Shown piece after piece: positions 25,787 to 35,398 of a stretch of DNA of 64,000 nucleotides (position 1 is its first letter; each line of letters opens with the position of its first letter). The notes under the pieces are model-generated. The model saw only the letters and a list, made by a program, of their open reading frames with translations. It searched no databases and had not been told where the DNA came from. Origin of the DNA: Novosphingobium subterraneum (GTDB lineage Bacteria > Pseudomonadota > Alphaproteobacteria > Sphingomonadales > Sphingomonadaceae); NCBI RefSeq assembly GCF_000807925.1, contig NZ_JRVC01000014.1, positions 62,001-126,000 of the forward strand, in the 5' to 3' direction. Made by a program: the position numbers and the translations under genes.

Positions 25787-27307
25787 TCAGAAGAAGCCAA
25801 GCTTCTTGGGGCTGTAGCTGACCAGCAGGTTCTTGGTCTGCTGGTAGTGATCGAGCATCATCTTGTGGGTTTCGCGCCCGATGCCCGACTGCTTGTAGCC
25901 GCCAAATGCCGCGTGGGCCGGGTAGGCGTGGTAGCAGTTGGTCCAGACGCGACCGGCCTGGATGCCGCGGCCGAAGCGATAGGCGCGGGTTCCATCGCGG
26001 GTCCAGACGCCAGCACCGAGGCCGTAGAGGGTGTCGTTGGCGATCTCCAATGCTTCCTCGTCGGTCGAGAACCTGGTCACGGCGAGGACCGGGCCGAAGA
26101 TCTCTTCCTGGAACACGCGCATCTTGTTGTGGCCTTCGAGCACGGTCGGCTTGACGTAGTAGCCTTGCGCAAGATCGCCCTCGTGCATCGCGCGCTCGCC
26201 GCCGGTGAGGACCTTGGCACCTTCGTCCTTGCCGATCTGGATGTAGGAGAGGATCTTCTCCATCTGGTCGTTCGAGGCCTGCGCGCCGATCATCGTCGAT
26301 GCATCGAGCGGGCTGCCGAGCTTGATCGCCTCGACCCGGGCAATCGCCTTTTCCATGAAGCGGTCATAGATCGATTCATGCACCAGCGCGCGGCTCGGGC
26401 AGGTGCAGACTTCGCCCTGGTTGAGCGCGAACATGGTGAAGCCTTCGAGCGCCTTGTCGAGGAAGTCGTCGTCGTGGTCCATCACGTCAGCAAAGAAGAT
26501 GTTCGGGCTCTTTCCGCCCAGTTCCAGCGTGCAGGGGATGAGGTTTTCCGACGCATACTGCATGATCAGGCGACCGGTGGTGGTCTCGCCGGTGAACGCG
26601 ATCTTGCTGATGCGCTTGTTGGTGGCAAGCGGCTTGCCTGCTTCGATGCCGAAGCCGTTGACGATGTTGAGCGTGCCGGCGGGCAGGATGTCGGCAATCA
26701 GTTCGGCAAGCACGAGGATCGACATCGGGGTCTGTTCGGCAGGCTTGAGCACCACGCAGTTGCCTGCGGCCAGCGCCGGGGCAAGCTTCCACGCAGCCAT
26801 CAGGATCGGGAAGTTCCACGGGATGATCTGGCCGACCACGCCCAGCGGTTCGTGGAAGTGATAGGCGACGGTGTCGTGGTCGATCTCGGCAATCGAACCT
26901 TCCTGCGCCCGCACGCAGGCGGCGAAATAGCGGAAGTGGTCGATGGCGAGCGGAATGTCGGCGGCGGTCGTCTCGCGGATCGGCTTGCCGTTGTCGATGG
27001 TCTCGGCCATCGCCAGCAGATCAAGGTTCGCTTCCATCTTGTCGGCGACCTTGAGCAGGATGTTCGACCGTTCGGTGGTCGACATCTTGCCCCAGGCATC
27101 CTTGGCAGCGTGGGCGGCATCGAGCGCCAGCTCGATGTCCTCGGCCGTGCCACGCGCGACCTGGCACACGACCTGGCCCGTCACCGGCGAGATATTGTCG
27201 AAGTACGCACCCTTCACCGGGGCAACCCACTTGCCGCCGATGAAGTTGTCGAACTTGTCGCGAATGAGTGAAACGCCAGTGAACTGGCTAAGGGCCTGCT
27301 GCAACAT
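25787..27307 (-). CDS. NAD-dependent aldehyde dehydrogenase, ExaC/AldB-like
   Basis: A 506-residue cytosolic aldehyde dehydrogenase. It shows [21 protein letters not shown], the [11 protein letters not shown] glutamate segment, catalytic Cys301 in [11 protein letters not shown], and [10 protein letters not shown]. The [11 protein letters not shown] segment is typical of the ExaC/AldB/AcoD acetaldehyde-dehydrogenase group. It would oxidise aldehydes formed by the PQQ dehydrogenase to acids. A shared-box copy 63 bp upstream on the same strand supports co-regulation with the quinoprotein genes. EthD-like and DUF779 genes follow on the same strand. Confidence 0.95.
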   Translation of the reverse strand: MLQQALSQFTGVSLIRDKFDNFIGGKWVAPVKGAYFDNISPVTGQVVCQVARGTAEDIELALDAAHAAKDAWGKMSTTERSNILLKVADKMEANLDLLAMAETIDNGKPIRETTAADIPLAIDHFRYFAACVRAQEGSIAEIDHDTVAYHFHEPLGVVGQIIPWNFPILMAAWKLAPALAAGNCVVLKPAEQTPMSILVLAELIADILPAGTLNIVNGFGIEAGKPLATNKRISKIAFTGETTTGRLIMQYASENLIPCTLELGGKSPNIFFADVMDHDDDFLDKALEGFTMFALNQGEVCTCPSRALVHESIYDRFMEKAIARVEAIKLGSPLDASTMIGAQASNDQMEKILSYIQIGKDEGAKVLTGGERAMHEGDLAQGYYVKPTVLEGHNKMRVFQEEIFGPVLAVTRFSTDEEALEIANDTLYGLGAGVWTRDGTRAYRFGRGIQAGRVWTNCYHAYPAHAAFGGYKQSGIGRETHKMMLDHYQQTKNLLVSYSPKKLGFF

Positions 27308-27370
27308 CCTCGGTCCTCCGAAATCCTGTTATCGAGATCTGGCAGCAGTGTGCGCCCAAGCCGGGACGAG

Positions 27371-27390
27371 GCCAATTGTACCTTGGAAGG
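27371..27390 (-). promoter_or_regulatory. PQQ-region box, copy f
   Basis: Minus-strand CCTTCCAAGGTACAATTGGC, 63 bp upstream of the aldehyde dehydrogenase start. The core CCAAGGTnCAATTG matches copy d. It is the rightmost copy seen and marks the end of the presumed regulon. Confidence 0.6.
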
Positions 27391-27580
27391 ATGCTGCGCG
27401 CATCGCGAGGGTCCTGCCCCTTGGCCAAGCCGAAACCTGCACCAAAGGACATGAGGAGTTTCAACAATCGGGCATGGAGGCCGGCGTTCATGCTCGAGAG
27501 GTAAGACGGTTCGCGAGATTCTTCGCAGTTCATCGCCGTGCGTACCAATGGAAGCGGCGAGGAAAGAAAGGAACCGCTGC

Positions 27581-28996
27581 ATGTTGGACTGGTTCGAAAC
27601 GCAGGCGCCGATCCGCGAAAAAATGCGCTTGATGATGCTGGCGCTGCTCGGCGCTTCGGCATTGACCCTTTTCGACGTTCCCGCCATTCTGCTGTTCCCC
27701 GAGCACATCCTCATGCTCGTTTCAGGCGCCGCAGTCATCTCGCTGGTCCTGACCTTCATGATCATGCGCACGGTGACGGAGCGGATTTGCAGGCCTTATG
27801 TGGACACGGTCGTACGCATGGAAGCGCTAGCCGGCGGCGATACCGAGAGTCCGATCCGCTATACGAACCATGCCGATTGCGTGGGGCGCATGACCAAGGC
27901 GATGGAGAAGTTTCGCCTCAGCATCCGCGCCTCGACCGATCTGGAAACGCAGCGCCGGATCATCGACCGAATGAACAGTTCGCTGGAACGACTGGCCGCC
28001 AACGACCTCACGGCAGAAGTCACCGAGGCGTTCCCCGGCGAGTACGAGGAGATGCGCCGCAATTTCAATGCAGGGCTTGCCAGTATCTCGGACGCGCTCG
28101 CCAGCATTCGCGGCCTCGCCGGAACGGTGCTGACCGGATCGGAGGAGATTGACGCAGCTTCAGCCGATCTTGCCCGCCGCAACGAACGGCAGGCCGCAAA
28201 CCTGCAGCGTGCGGCGACGGCGATGAACCAGGTTACGAGCGCGCTTGGCCAGACCGCCGAGCGCGCAGATACCGCCCACCGCTCCGTGGCCAGCGTAGCC
28301 GCCAAGGCCGCAGAAGGCCACGAGGTTGCCGCCTCGGCAATGGATTCCATGCACGAGATCGAGAAATCGTCTCAGGAAATCGGCCGGATTGTCGGGCTGA
28401 TCGACGGCATCGCCTTCCAGACCAACTTGCTGGCGCTCAACGCTGGCGTGGAAGCGGCGCGCGCAGGGGAGGCCGGCAAGGGTTTTGCCGTTGTCGCCAC
28501 CGAGGTGCGCGCCCTTGCCCAGCGCTGCGCCGAAGCTGCGCGGGATATCAAGGGGCTGGTCGATAGCAGTACCAGCACGGTTGCCAGGGGCGTCACGACC
28601 GTCGAGCGGACACGCTCCGTCCTCGGCGAATTGAACGGACTGATCGACGAGATCAGCAGCTTCATCACCGAAGTCGCCTCGCATACCGCAGAGCAAGTGC
28701 GCAACCTTGCCGGCGTGAATGCCGACGTGGCCGAGATGGACCAGATGACGCAGCAGAACGCCGCGATGGTAGAGCAATCGGCAGCGGCGGCGCGCAGTCT
28801 GTCGGAACAGGCCAATGCCTTGTCCGCAGGCGTCGGCGCGTTCCTGATCAAGGATCAGCCGAGCGCCAGGCCAAGGGTTACCGGACCGGTCGTGGTACGT
28901 TCGCCCGGTGCTGCCCTTCAGTCTCCTGTAAAGTCAGCTGCTCCGATGCAACCCAGCGGCAGCCTCGCGCTTGCCGAAGACTGGTCGGAGTTCTGA
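27581..28996 (+). CDS. methyl-accepting chemotaxis protein without periplasmic sensor domain
   Basis: A 471-residue chemoreceptor. Two hydrophobic segments (about residues 17-34 and 41-59) are separated by only a few residues, so there is essentially no periplasmic domain. A HAMP-like region follows, then the signalling hairpin with its tip near [25 protein letters not shown] chose ATG 27581 because AAGGAA lies 7 bp upstream; an ATG at 27548 lacks this. It is divergent from the aldehyde dehydrogenase gene. With no ligand domain it may sense membrane or energy state, or act with other receptors. Confidence 0.9.
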   Translation: MLDWFETQAPIREKMRLMMLALLGASALTLFDVPAILLFPEHILMLVSGAAVISLVLTFMIMRTVTERICRPYVDTVVRMEALAGGDTESPIRYTNHADCVGRMTKAMEKFRLSIRASTDLETQRRIIDRMNSSLERLAANDLTAEVTEAFPGEYEEMRRNFNAGLASISDALASIRGLAGTVLTGSEEIDAASADLARRNERQAANLQRAATAMNQVTSALGQTAERADTAHRSVASVAAKAAEGHEVAASAMDSMHEIEKSSQEIGRIVGLIDGIAFQTNLLALNAGVEAARAGEAGKGFAVVATEVRALAQRCAEAARDIKGLVDSSTSTVARGVTTVERTRSVLGELNGLIDEISSFITEVASHTAEQVRNLAGVNADVAEMDQMTQQNAAMVEQSAAAARSLSEQANALSAGVGAFLIKDQPSARPRVTGPVVVRSPGAALQSPVKSAAPMQPSGSLALAEDWSEF

Positions 28997-28999
28997 GGC

Positions 29000-29035
29000 A
29001 AGACGGCCCTGAAACCTTCAGGTTCGGGCCATCTT
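29000..29035. terminator. bidirectional terminator-like hairpin
   Basis: AAGACGGCCC at 29000-29009 pairs with GGGCCATCTT at 29026-29035, extended inward by GAA/TTC pairing. It lies between the converging chemoreceptor and acyl-CoA dehydrogenase genes and could terminate both. Confidence 0.6.
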
Positions 29036-29038
29036 CCT

Positions 29039-30133
29039 TCAGGCAGCAGCAAACCGGTCGAGCGCGGCAAGCCCGTCGTCGGGCCAGCGCGACAGGGCAA
29101 GCAGGCGCTTGTGACCGTGGCCGATGAACAGTTCGTCGGTCACGCCCATGCCGCCGTGGAACTGGATCATCTCGTGCCCAAGTTCGACCGAAGCCGGGGC
29201 GACGAAGGCGCGCAGGCCGTCAACGGCGGTGGCGAACCTGTCCGATCCCTGGCTGACAATGGCAAGATCGAGCAGTGCCCTACCCTGCTCGATCGCGGCA
29301 TATTGCGCGGCCATGCGGTGCTGGATCGCCTGGAACGAGCCCAGGGGCGTGCCGAACTGCTGACGCGTGCGCAGGTAATCGAGCGTGGCTTCGAACAGCT
29401 GCTGCATTATGCCCAGCGCCTCGGCAGATCGGGCGAGCGAGGCAAGCACGCCGACTTCGGCAACATCGGCCAGCGAGCCGCCGAGCCGCTGGGCCGGCAC
29501 CGCAGCGAGATCGAGCGAGACTGCCAGCGATCCGTCCACCATCCGCCACGGGTTGATCGAAAGACCGGGCGCATCGGCGGCGACGAGATAGAGCGCCACG
29601 CCGTCTTGATCGGCAGGTGCGCCATGTTCGCGCGCGGTGACGATATAGCCATCAACCCCGCCGCCGGCGGGCACGCACGATTTCGCTCCGGTCAGAGCGC
29701 CCGCATCATCGACGCGCGTTTCGATGAAGGTCCGTCCTGCACGGGCACGCTGTTCTGCATGGGCCAGCGCAAGGCGGCGGGTGCCCATGGCAAGGCCTTC
29801 CATCCACTGTGCAGCAAGATCGGCCGGGGCGACGCGTTCGAACAGCCGCGCTGCGACCATCACGTTTTCTATCAGGGGTTCGACAACGAGGCCCTTGCCC
29901 AGCGCCTGAAACACCGTGGCGATCGCAGTGGCATCTAGCGCCATCCCGCCACTTTCGAATGACAGGGGTGCCGCAACGAGGCCGAGTTCGGCCAGCAGGG
30001 ACCACATCTGCGGCGAGAAGCCATTCGCCCCGCCGAGATAGACACGGCGGCGATCGAGGTCGTAGTTGTCATCGACGAAGCGCTCGGCAAGGGCCTTGAG
30101 CATTTCCTCGTCTTCATTCAGGTCGAAATTCAC
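29039..30133 (-). CDS. acyl-CoA dehydrogenase family protein
   Basis: A 364-residue FAD-dependent acyl-CoA dehydrogenase homologue starting with GTG, preceded by GGAGAGGGAC. It shows the N-terminal helical domain, a middle beta domain (SCVPAGGGVDGYIVTA) and a C-terminal domain with YLRTRQQFGTPLGSFQAIQHRMA and IQFHGGMGVTDE. Family enzymes form trans-2-enoyl-CoA and pass electrons to ETF. I could not place the catalytic glutamate by eye; some members of this size are one half of heteromeric enzymes. It is monocistronic here, divergent from a LuxR-type regulator gene that may control it. Confidence 0.9.
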   Translation of the reverse strand: MNFDLNEDEEMLKALAERFVDDNYDLDRRRVYLGGANGFSPQMWSLLAELGLVAAPLSFESGGMALDATAIATVFQALGKGLVVEPLIENVMVAARLFERVAPADLAAQWMEGLAMGTRRLALAHAEQRARAGRTFIETRVDDAGALTGAKSCVPAGGGVDGYIVTAREHGAPADQDGVALYLVAADAPGLSINPWRMVDGSLAVSLDLAAVPAQRLGGSLADVAEVGVLASLARSAEALGIMQQLFEATLDYLRTRQQFGTPLGSFQAIQHRMAAQYAAIEQGRALLDLAIVSQGSDRFATAVDGLRAFVAPASVELGHEMIQFHGGMGVTDELFIGHGHKRLLALSRWPDDGLAALDRFAAA

Positions 30134-30277
30134 GTCCCTCTCCTCAAGGAGACGACCTGTAACAAGTTCGCACGGCTCGCCATGCTGCGCAAATGACTAG
30201 GCGTTTGAGCCAATACCGTCGTTGTTTCCAAAGCACTTGGCCGGTATGACCCATGTCCATAAGTACAGGAGAGGTCA

Positions 30278-31045
30278 GTGCAGCTTTCGGTGGAGTCGAT
30301 CGACTCGGTCAGGATCAGCAATCCGCAGGACGTGCGCCGCGCGGCAGAAGCCCTGCACCAGATCGCAACGGCCGCCGGCATGCGTGCCGCCCCTGCGCAC
30401 GATATTGCTGACAAGCGCACGCCGGTCGATGCCGATGGCAACATCCTGGCACGCGACGTATTCGGCTGGAACGACGAGAAGGTGTGGTGGCGCAATTCGC
30501 GCATCGCGCTCGATTCGCCGCTGACGTCTGCGTGCCGGTTCGAGAGCGAGCCATTCTGGGTGAACGCCAACGGTTTTCACACCCGCCAGCCTAACCACTA
30601 CCTGACCGCCATCGACCTCACCAACTTCGAGGCTCGCGCGATGACCCGCGCTGCCATCGTCGTGCCCGTGCACCTGCCGTTCGGGCAGATCGGTGCAGTC
30701 AGCTTCAATCCGCTCGATCCTGCGCAGACCGAACTGGATGACGTGTTCCTTGAGAACGGCGACGCCTTCGGCATCTATGCACGCACCTTCATCGCCAGCT
30801 ATGTCCATGCGATGGGATCGGCGCAGGCCCTGCCCTCGGGCTCGCGCCTGTCAAAGCGTGAGGTGGAGTGCCTGCGTTGGGCGGCCATCGGCAAGACCGA
30901 CCTGGAAATCAGCATGATCATGGGCCGCAGCCGGGCCACGGTGCGTTTCCACATCCACAACGCCTCGATGAAGCTCAATGCGGTGAACCGCAGCCAGACA
31001 GTCTTCAAGGCGGCGCAGCTGGGCTATATCTCGCTGGCGACTTGA
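30278..31045 (+). CDS. LuxR-type transcriptional regulator (solo)
   Basis: A 255-residue regulator starting with GTG at 30278 behind AGGAGAGG. The N-terminal ~180 residues resemble an autoinducer-binding-like domain (YLTAIDLTNFEARAMT, VPVHLPFGQIGAVSF). The C-terminal helix-turn-helix is LSKREVECLRWAAIGKTD followed by EISMIMGRSRATVRFHI. No luxI-type synthase gene is in the window, so it is a LuxR solo that may respond to a catabolite instead. The divergent acyl-CoA dehydrogenase gene is a likely target. Confidence 0.88.
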   Translation: MQLSVESIDSVRISNPQDVRRAAEALHQIATAAGMRAAPAHDIADKRTPVDADGNILARDVFGWNDEKVWWRNSRIALDSPLTSACRFESEPFWVNANGFHTRQPNHYLTAIDLTNFEARAMTRAAIVVPVHLPFGQIGAVSFNPLDPAQTELDDVFLENGDAFGIYARTFIASYVHAMGSAQALPSGSRLSKREVECLRWAAIGKTDLEISMIMGRSRATVRFHIHNASMKLNAVNRSQTVFKAAQLGYISLAT

Positions 31046-31114
31046 GGGTGGTCACCGAGGCATGTGCGTGAACAGCCGTTCGAGGTCTCAGCCTTCCGTC
31101 TCGTTCATCGTCCC

Positions 31115-32008
31115 TCACTCATCCCACGGCGGAATTTCGCCAGCGCCAACCTGGCTGGAGATGCCAAGCAGGAACCCGCCGTAGACTTCGGTCGCATTGG
31201 GATACTTCGCGGCCATGATCGCGGCGAGTTCCTTTGAGGTCTTCGACCGGCTGCGCGCCTCGGCGAAGGCCTTGATGTAGGCGCGGGTCCAGCCGATGCT
31301 CATGCTGTCATCAGGCAGGCCGGGCTTGGTGTGTCCGCCGACGACCTTGACCGGATTGAGCGCCTCGAGCTGGTCAAGCGTCTTCAGCCAGGCATCGTAC
31401 TGCGCAGGTCCGTGTTCGCCGAGCCAGACGTAGACGCCATTGTAGAGAATGTCCCCTGCAATCAGGGTGCGGGTCTCGGCGTCCCAGACCACGGTCGAAT
31501 GGACGTGATCGCCCTGCATCGGGCCCAGAACCTGAAGTTTGTGGCCTTCGAGATCGAAGCTGTCTCCGGCCATCGCCACGGGCTGCACAGGACGCTTGGG
31601 CGCATTCGTGCCGAGCTGTCCGCTCCAGCGCTTGAACTTGATCGGGATCGAGCGCGCCATATCCTTGGCGGCAACCGGATTGGCGATGATCTTAGCGTCC
31701 GGGAATGCATCCTGCAGCACGTCCAGTCCGAAGAAGTGATCGGGGTGATCATGCGTGATGATGATCGCCTTGAGGCTCTTGCCGCTGTCGAGCACTTCAG
31801 CGGCAACGCGCATGGCGTCGGACCGGGCAAAGGGTACGTCGACAAGGACGGCGTCCTTCTCACCGGTGATCAGGGTGACGTTGGCCACCATGCTGACCGG
31901 GCTGGTCGGGATCACCTTGTATTCGAGCGGCCCCTTTGCAGGTGTCTGGGCATGGGCTGCGCTGATTGAAAGCGCCGATGCCGCGAGAAGCGAGAGAACC
32001 TTTCGCAT
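31115..32008 (-). CDS. exported metallo-beta-lactamase-fold hydrolase
   Basis: A 297-residue protein with a signal peptide ending in AAHAQ, so probably periplasmic. The zinc motif THDHPDHFFGLD is followed by GDHVHSTVVWD, AGDILYNG and VVGGHTKPG, completing a two-metal site. The substrate is unknown; the fold includes lactonases, thioesterases and sulfatases. It is the last gene of the cytochrome/flavoprotein/SDR operon, 10 bp after the SDR gene, and may hydrolyse an ester or lactone formed in that pathway. Confidence 0.9.
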   Translation of the reverse strand: MRKVLSLLAASALSISAAHAQTPAKGPLEYKVIPTSPVSMVANVTLITGEKDAVLVDVPFARSDAMRVAAEVLDSGKSLKAIIITHDHPDHFFGLDVLQDAFPDAKIIANPVAAKDMARSIPIKFKRWSGQLGTNAPKRPVQPVAMAGDSFDLEGHKLQVLGPMQGDHVHSTVVWDAETRTLIAGDILYNGVYVWLGEHGPAQYDAWLKTLDQLEALNPVKVVGGHTKPGLPDDSMSIGWTRAYIKAFAEARSRSKTSKELAAIMAAKYPNATEVYGGFLLGISSQVGAGEIPPWDE

Positions 32009-32018
32009 TTCCGTCTCC

Positions 32019-32771
32019 TCAGTGTGCGGTTTGGCCGCCGTCGATGGTGAAAGTGGCGCCGTTGATGAAGCTGGCTCCGTCCGAGCACAGGTGCAGCACC
32101 GTGGGAGCGATTTCCTCGGGGCGCGCGGCGCGGCCTGAAATGTTCTGGGCGAAGAACATCTGGGTGAATTCGTTGCTGTCGGCCCAGTGCTGGGTCATCG
32201 GGGTGACGACGAAGCCGGGCGCGATGGCGTTCACGCGGATGCCTTGCTGCGCATATTCCACGGCCGCCGCCTTGGTCAGGCCGGAGACGGCGTGCTTCAT
32301 TGCGCAGTAGGCGCTCATATTGGGATCCGCGATCAGCGCGCCGACGCTGGCGGTGTTGACGATTGCCCCGCCGCCGACCTTCAGGAAGTGGCGGATTTCG
32401 GCCTGCATGGCGAAGAACACACCCTTGAAGTCGACGTCGATGGCAAGGTCGAGTTCGTCCTCCGGAATTTCGTGGATCGGACGCTGCGGTGGCAGGACGC
32501 CGGCGTTATTGAACGCCGCATCCATCCGGCCGAAGCGGTCGAGGCATTGCGCCACCAGTTCGTCCAGCTCCGGGGCCTTGCGCACGTCGGTCTTGCGGAA
32601 GGCCGCCCGGCCCCCTTCTCCGAGAATCATCGCGACGGTTTCATCGGCGCGGTCGTCGATGTCGCCGATCATTACCGAGGCGCCTTCGCGAGCGAATGCG
32701 ATGGCTGTGGCCCGGCCGATGCCGGTGGCGGCGCCCGTCACGAGGACGGCCTTTCCTTCGAAGCGCATCAT
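32019..32771 (-). CDS. short-chain dehydrogenase/reductase (SDR)
   Basis: A 250-residue SDR with the TGAATGIG cofactor motif, NNAG, catalytic Ser in NTASVGA and the YCAMK active-site pair, ending in TIDGGQTAH. It starts one base after the stop of the flavoprotein gene, so it is surely co-transcribed. In this setting it could oxidise the alcohol made from an alkylphenol by the flavocytochrome, but this is inference. Confidence 0.93.
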   Translation of the reverse strand: MMRFEGKAVLVTGAATGIGRATAIAFAREGASVMIGDIDDRADETVAMILGEGGRAAFRKTDVRKAPELDELVAQCLDRFGRMDAAFNNAGVLPPQRPIHEIPEDELDLAIDVDFKGVFFAMQAEIRHFLKVGGGAIVNTASVGALIADPNMSAYCAMKHAVSGLTKAAAVEYAQQGIRVNAIAPGFVVTPMTQHWADSNEFTQMFFAQNISGRAARPEEIAPTVLHLCSDGASFINGATFTIDGGQTAH

Positions 32772-32772
32772 C

Positions 32773-34401
32773 TTACACGATTCCTGATTTGCCGGGGGCG
32801 AGAATGCCGTTTGGATCGAGCGCGTGCTTGATCTTGGCGTTGAATTCGCGGTTCACGGCCCCGTACTGCTGGGCGACAAGCTCCATCGAGTTCACGCCGG
32901 TGCGGTAGCTCGCCCAGCCTTGCGCGCCGAAGCGGGTGACGAGTTCGCGGTAGCAGGCGTCGGCCTTCTTCTCCTGCTCGGCATCGGACTTGTCGAACAG
33001 CAGCGCGATGATGTGGTGCAAGTCGCGCCAGCCGATGGCGTAGGCGGCGGTGTAGTCGAAGCCGTGGCGTTCGACGATTTCCTTGGCCAGCGCGGTCTGG
33101 CGCTCGGCCTCAACGCCGCGCGCGGCGGCGACAGGCGCGAACCACGCAAGGCCCCCGCCGGCCCCGCGCCAGCGCAACAGGCCGATCTCGTCAAGGTTGA
33201 GGCCGCCTTCCATCAGCGTGGCGTGGTGATGGAACCACGGGTTATCGCCCATTTCGGCCGCGGTGAGCACTTCACCGCCGCTGGCCTCAAGGCTGGCGCG
33301 GATGATCGGCTCGACGCCCGCCACGGTCTGTTCGGTGCCGTAGAGTGCGAAATAGGTGTTCCACATGCCGAGGCCATTGGCCTTGGCCGCCTTCTTGAGA
33401 GACACCTCATCGAGCACCGCGCCATCGGGCACGATCTCGTTGCGGCGCTTGAACATGGCGAGCTGGTAGGACGCGCTCATCATCAGGTTGCAGTTGGCGA
33501 CGAGATTGGAGACGCGAAGCGGGCGCATCGCCTCGATGATGCGCGGCACGTCGGCCATTTCGCCATGACGCACCATGAAGGGCTTGTAGACTGGCGGCTT
33601 GGGCATGAGCCACAGGCCCATCTTGGTGACGACGCCGAAGTTCGACTGGGTGAACAGGCCGTCGAGATAGGGTCCGTAGCCCCACTTGAACGCCTGCCAC
33701 GCGGTGCTGCCCTTGATCGAGCCCATGCCGGTGCGCATGACTTGCCCATCGGCCAGCACCACTTCCATTCCGCACTGGAACATGAAGTGTTCGCCATAGG
33801 GCGTATAGCCCACCCCGCGATCGAGCGTGTTGCCGACCGGCGAGGCAATCGGGCCGACAGTCGGCACGTCGATCCACAGCGGAATGTTGTTCTCTACCAG
33901 GTAATCCTTGAGCTGCTGGTAGGTGACGCCGGGTTCGAGCAGGCAAGTCCCGAGATCGGCGTCGACTTCAAGGATGCGGTTCATCCGCTTGAGATCGAGC
34001 ACGACCTGCCCCGGCGTGGCGGGCGCGGTCATCCCGTAGCCCATGTTCTTGCCGGTGGAGACCGGCCAGAGCGGCTGGCGGTACTTGTTGGCGATGCGGA
34101 CGATTTCCTGCACCTGCTCAACGCTTTCGGGGCAGACCGCTCCGATGGGCACGTGGCGGTTCGCCGGGTCTGGCACATAGACCTTGGCGTAGGGAGCGAC
34201 TGCTTCCTCATCGCCGAACACCCATTCCGCACCAACGACAGCGCGGAAGGCCTTCATCGCCCCGGCAAAGTCTGCCTTGGACATGTGAGGGGCGAGCGGC
34301 GCGGGGTTCCTTGCGCTGGCGCCGGTGCCAAGGCCAAGGCTGGCTGCACCGATGATGCCTGCGCCAAGCAGGCCGCGACGGTCGAGGTTCAGATCGCTCA
34401 T
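32773..34401 (-). CDS. 4-cresol dehydrogenase-like flavoprotein (hydroxylating)
   Basis: A 542-residue FAD enzyme of the vanillyl-alcohol-oxidase/p-cresol methylhydroxylase family. It carries a Tat-type signal (DRRGLLGAGIIG), so it is likely periplasmic. The FAD-binding PCMH domain contains VSTGKNMGYGMTAPATPG and VGNTLDRGVGYTPYGEH, with QSNFGVVTKMGLWLMP further on. The residue for covalent FAD attachment was not placed. Such enzymes dehydrogenate para-alkylphenols (cresol, eugenol type) and pass electrons to a cytochrome c. Its start overlaps by ATGA the stop of a small cytochrome c gene, reproducing the flavocytochrome pair. The exact phenol is unknown. Confidence 0.9.
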   Translation of the reverse strand: MSDLNLDRRGLLGAGIIGAASLGLGTGASARNPAPLAPHMSKADFAGAMKAFRAVVGAEWVFGDEEAVAPYAKVYVPDPANRHVPIGAVCPESVEQVQEIVRIANKYRQPLWPVSTGKNMGYGMTAPATPGQVVLDLKRMNRILEVDADLGTCLLEPGVTYQQLKDYLVENNIPLWIDVPTVGPIASPVGNTLDRGVGYTPYGEHFMFQCGMEVVLADGQVMRTGMGSIKGSTAWQAFKWGYGPYLDGLFTQSNFGVVTKMGLWLMPKPPVYKPFMVRHGEMADVPRIIEAMRPLRVSNLVANCNLMMSASYQLAMFKRRNEIVPDGAVLDEVSLKKAAKANGLGMWNTYFALYGTEQTVAGVEPIIRASLEASGGEVLTAAEMGDNPWFHHHATLMEGGLNLDEIGLLRWRGAGGGLAWFAPVAAARGVEAERQTALAKEIVERHGFDYTAAYAIGWRDLHHIIALLFDKSDAEQEKKADACYRELVTRFGAQGWASYRTGVNSMELVAQQYGAVNREFNAKIKHALDPNGILAPGKSGIV

Positions 34402-34730
34402 TGTCCGTGCTCCCCCTTGCGAGCATCGCTTTTCTCGATCCAGGCGGCGAGAGCTTCCAGCTCCTCAGGCTTCACCTCGGTCGGGCGGAAGGCGGGCATG
34501 CCGTTCTGGCCATGGCGGACGATGTACTTGACGCTCTCCGCCGGGATTGCCCGGCCAAGGATAATCGGGCCGACGTTGCGGCCATGGCAGTAGCCGCAGG
34601 TCTTGGCGTAGACCGTCTCCGGCGCGCGGATCGGTTGCGTCTCGCCCAGTTTCTGGCTGGCAATGGCGGGCGCGGCCAGCGCGAGCAGCGTTGCCCCTGC
34701 GATGGCAAGGGCTGTGGTCTTATCGGGCAT
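34398..34730 (-). CDS. cytochrome c subunit of the flavocytochrome
   Basis: A 110-residue cytochrome c with a signal peptide ending in PAIAS. One haem motif, CGYCH, lies in VYAKTCGYCHGRNVGP, with a probable axial Met in GQNGMPAFRPTE. Size and coupling to the flavoprotein gene fit the cytochrome subunit of p-cresol-methylhydroxylase-type enzymes. It is the first gene of the operon; no clear operator was seen in the 115 bp upstream. Confidence 0.9.
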   Translation of the reverse strand: MPDKTTALAIAGATLLALAAPAIASQKLGETQPIRAPETVYAKTCGYCHGRNVGPIILGRAIPAESVKYIVRHGQNGMPAFRPTEVKPEELEALAAWIEKSDARKGEHGQ

Positions 34731-34845
34731 ATATCCCCTCCGGTGCGGCGTGATCTCCGCTTGCCGAAAGAGTTATCGCGCCTGTGGGCGCCTCGCTATC
34801 GGCGCTGTTCCGGAGCGTTCCACCAAGCGAAACGTGAGTGCGAGA

Positions 34846-35313
34846 TCAGCCCAGTGATGCGAGTGCCAGGGTCAGGATGCCAAGGCCGCCCGCCATCCAC
34901 GCCCGCAAACGCAACCAGCCCGGCGGCAGAGTGACGTCGCCGGAAAGCTTGCGGTCTACCAGCGGGCTGGCCAGCAGCAGCAGGCCCAGCGCAACCAGCG
35001 AAGGGCCCGGCCAGTGCCAGCCCTCACTCCACGGCAGCAGCGCAGCCCACGCAGCAAGGCTGGGCAGCACCGACACGACATAGAGCCCGGACTTCCGCAC
35101 CCCGCCAAGCAGCCCGGCCATCCACCACAGCCCACCGAGGAACGACAGGATCAGCGCAGCGTAGAAGCAGCCTGCCGCCTTGGCGGTCCACTGATACGGC
35201 CCCTTGTCCATTACTGCCCAGATGCACAGCGCCTGTGGCAGCCAGCCCGCCAGTCCCAAGACGGTGACGGCAGGAGGCAGGGTGGTTCGGGTCACGCGGG
35301 CAGACTCCTTCAT
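34846..35313 (-). CDS. DUF3429 family membrane protein
   Basis: A 155-residue integral membrane protein with about five hydrophobic helices (for example LILSFLGGLWWMAGLLGG and LPSLAAWAALLPW). It matches the DUF3429 type, for which no function is known. It is divergent from the photolyase-like gene, with 85 bp between starts, which suggests shared control; a link to light or DNA-damage response would be speculation. Confidence 0.8.
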   Translation of the reverse strand: MKESARVTRTTLPPAVTVLGLAGWLPQALCIWAVMDKGPYQWTAKAAGCFYAALILSFLGGLWWMAGLLGGVRKSGLYVVSVLPSLAAWAALLPWSEGWHWPGPSLVALGLLLLASPLVDRKLSGDVTLPPGWLRLRAWMAGGLGILTLALASLG

Positions 35314-35398
35314 CGTTCGCCCGCTCTGCCCCTGCGCCTATCCTCTCGCAACACGGCCCTGTTGCCACGTCGAGGATTACTGCCAGCGGGTTTAGGCC

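Noticed and set aside
30204..30242. ATACCG/CGGTAT inverted repeat before the LuxR gene as a lux-type box
   Set aside because: The arms are only 6 bp and about 24 bp apart, unlike typical lux boxes; likely chance.
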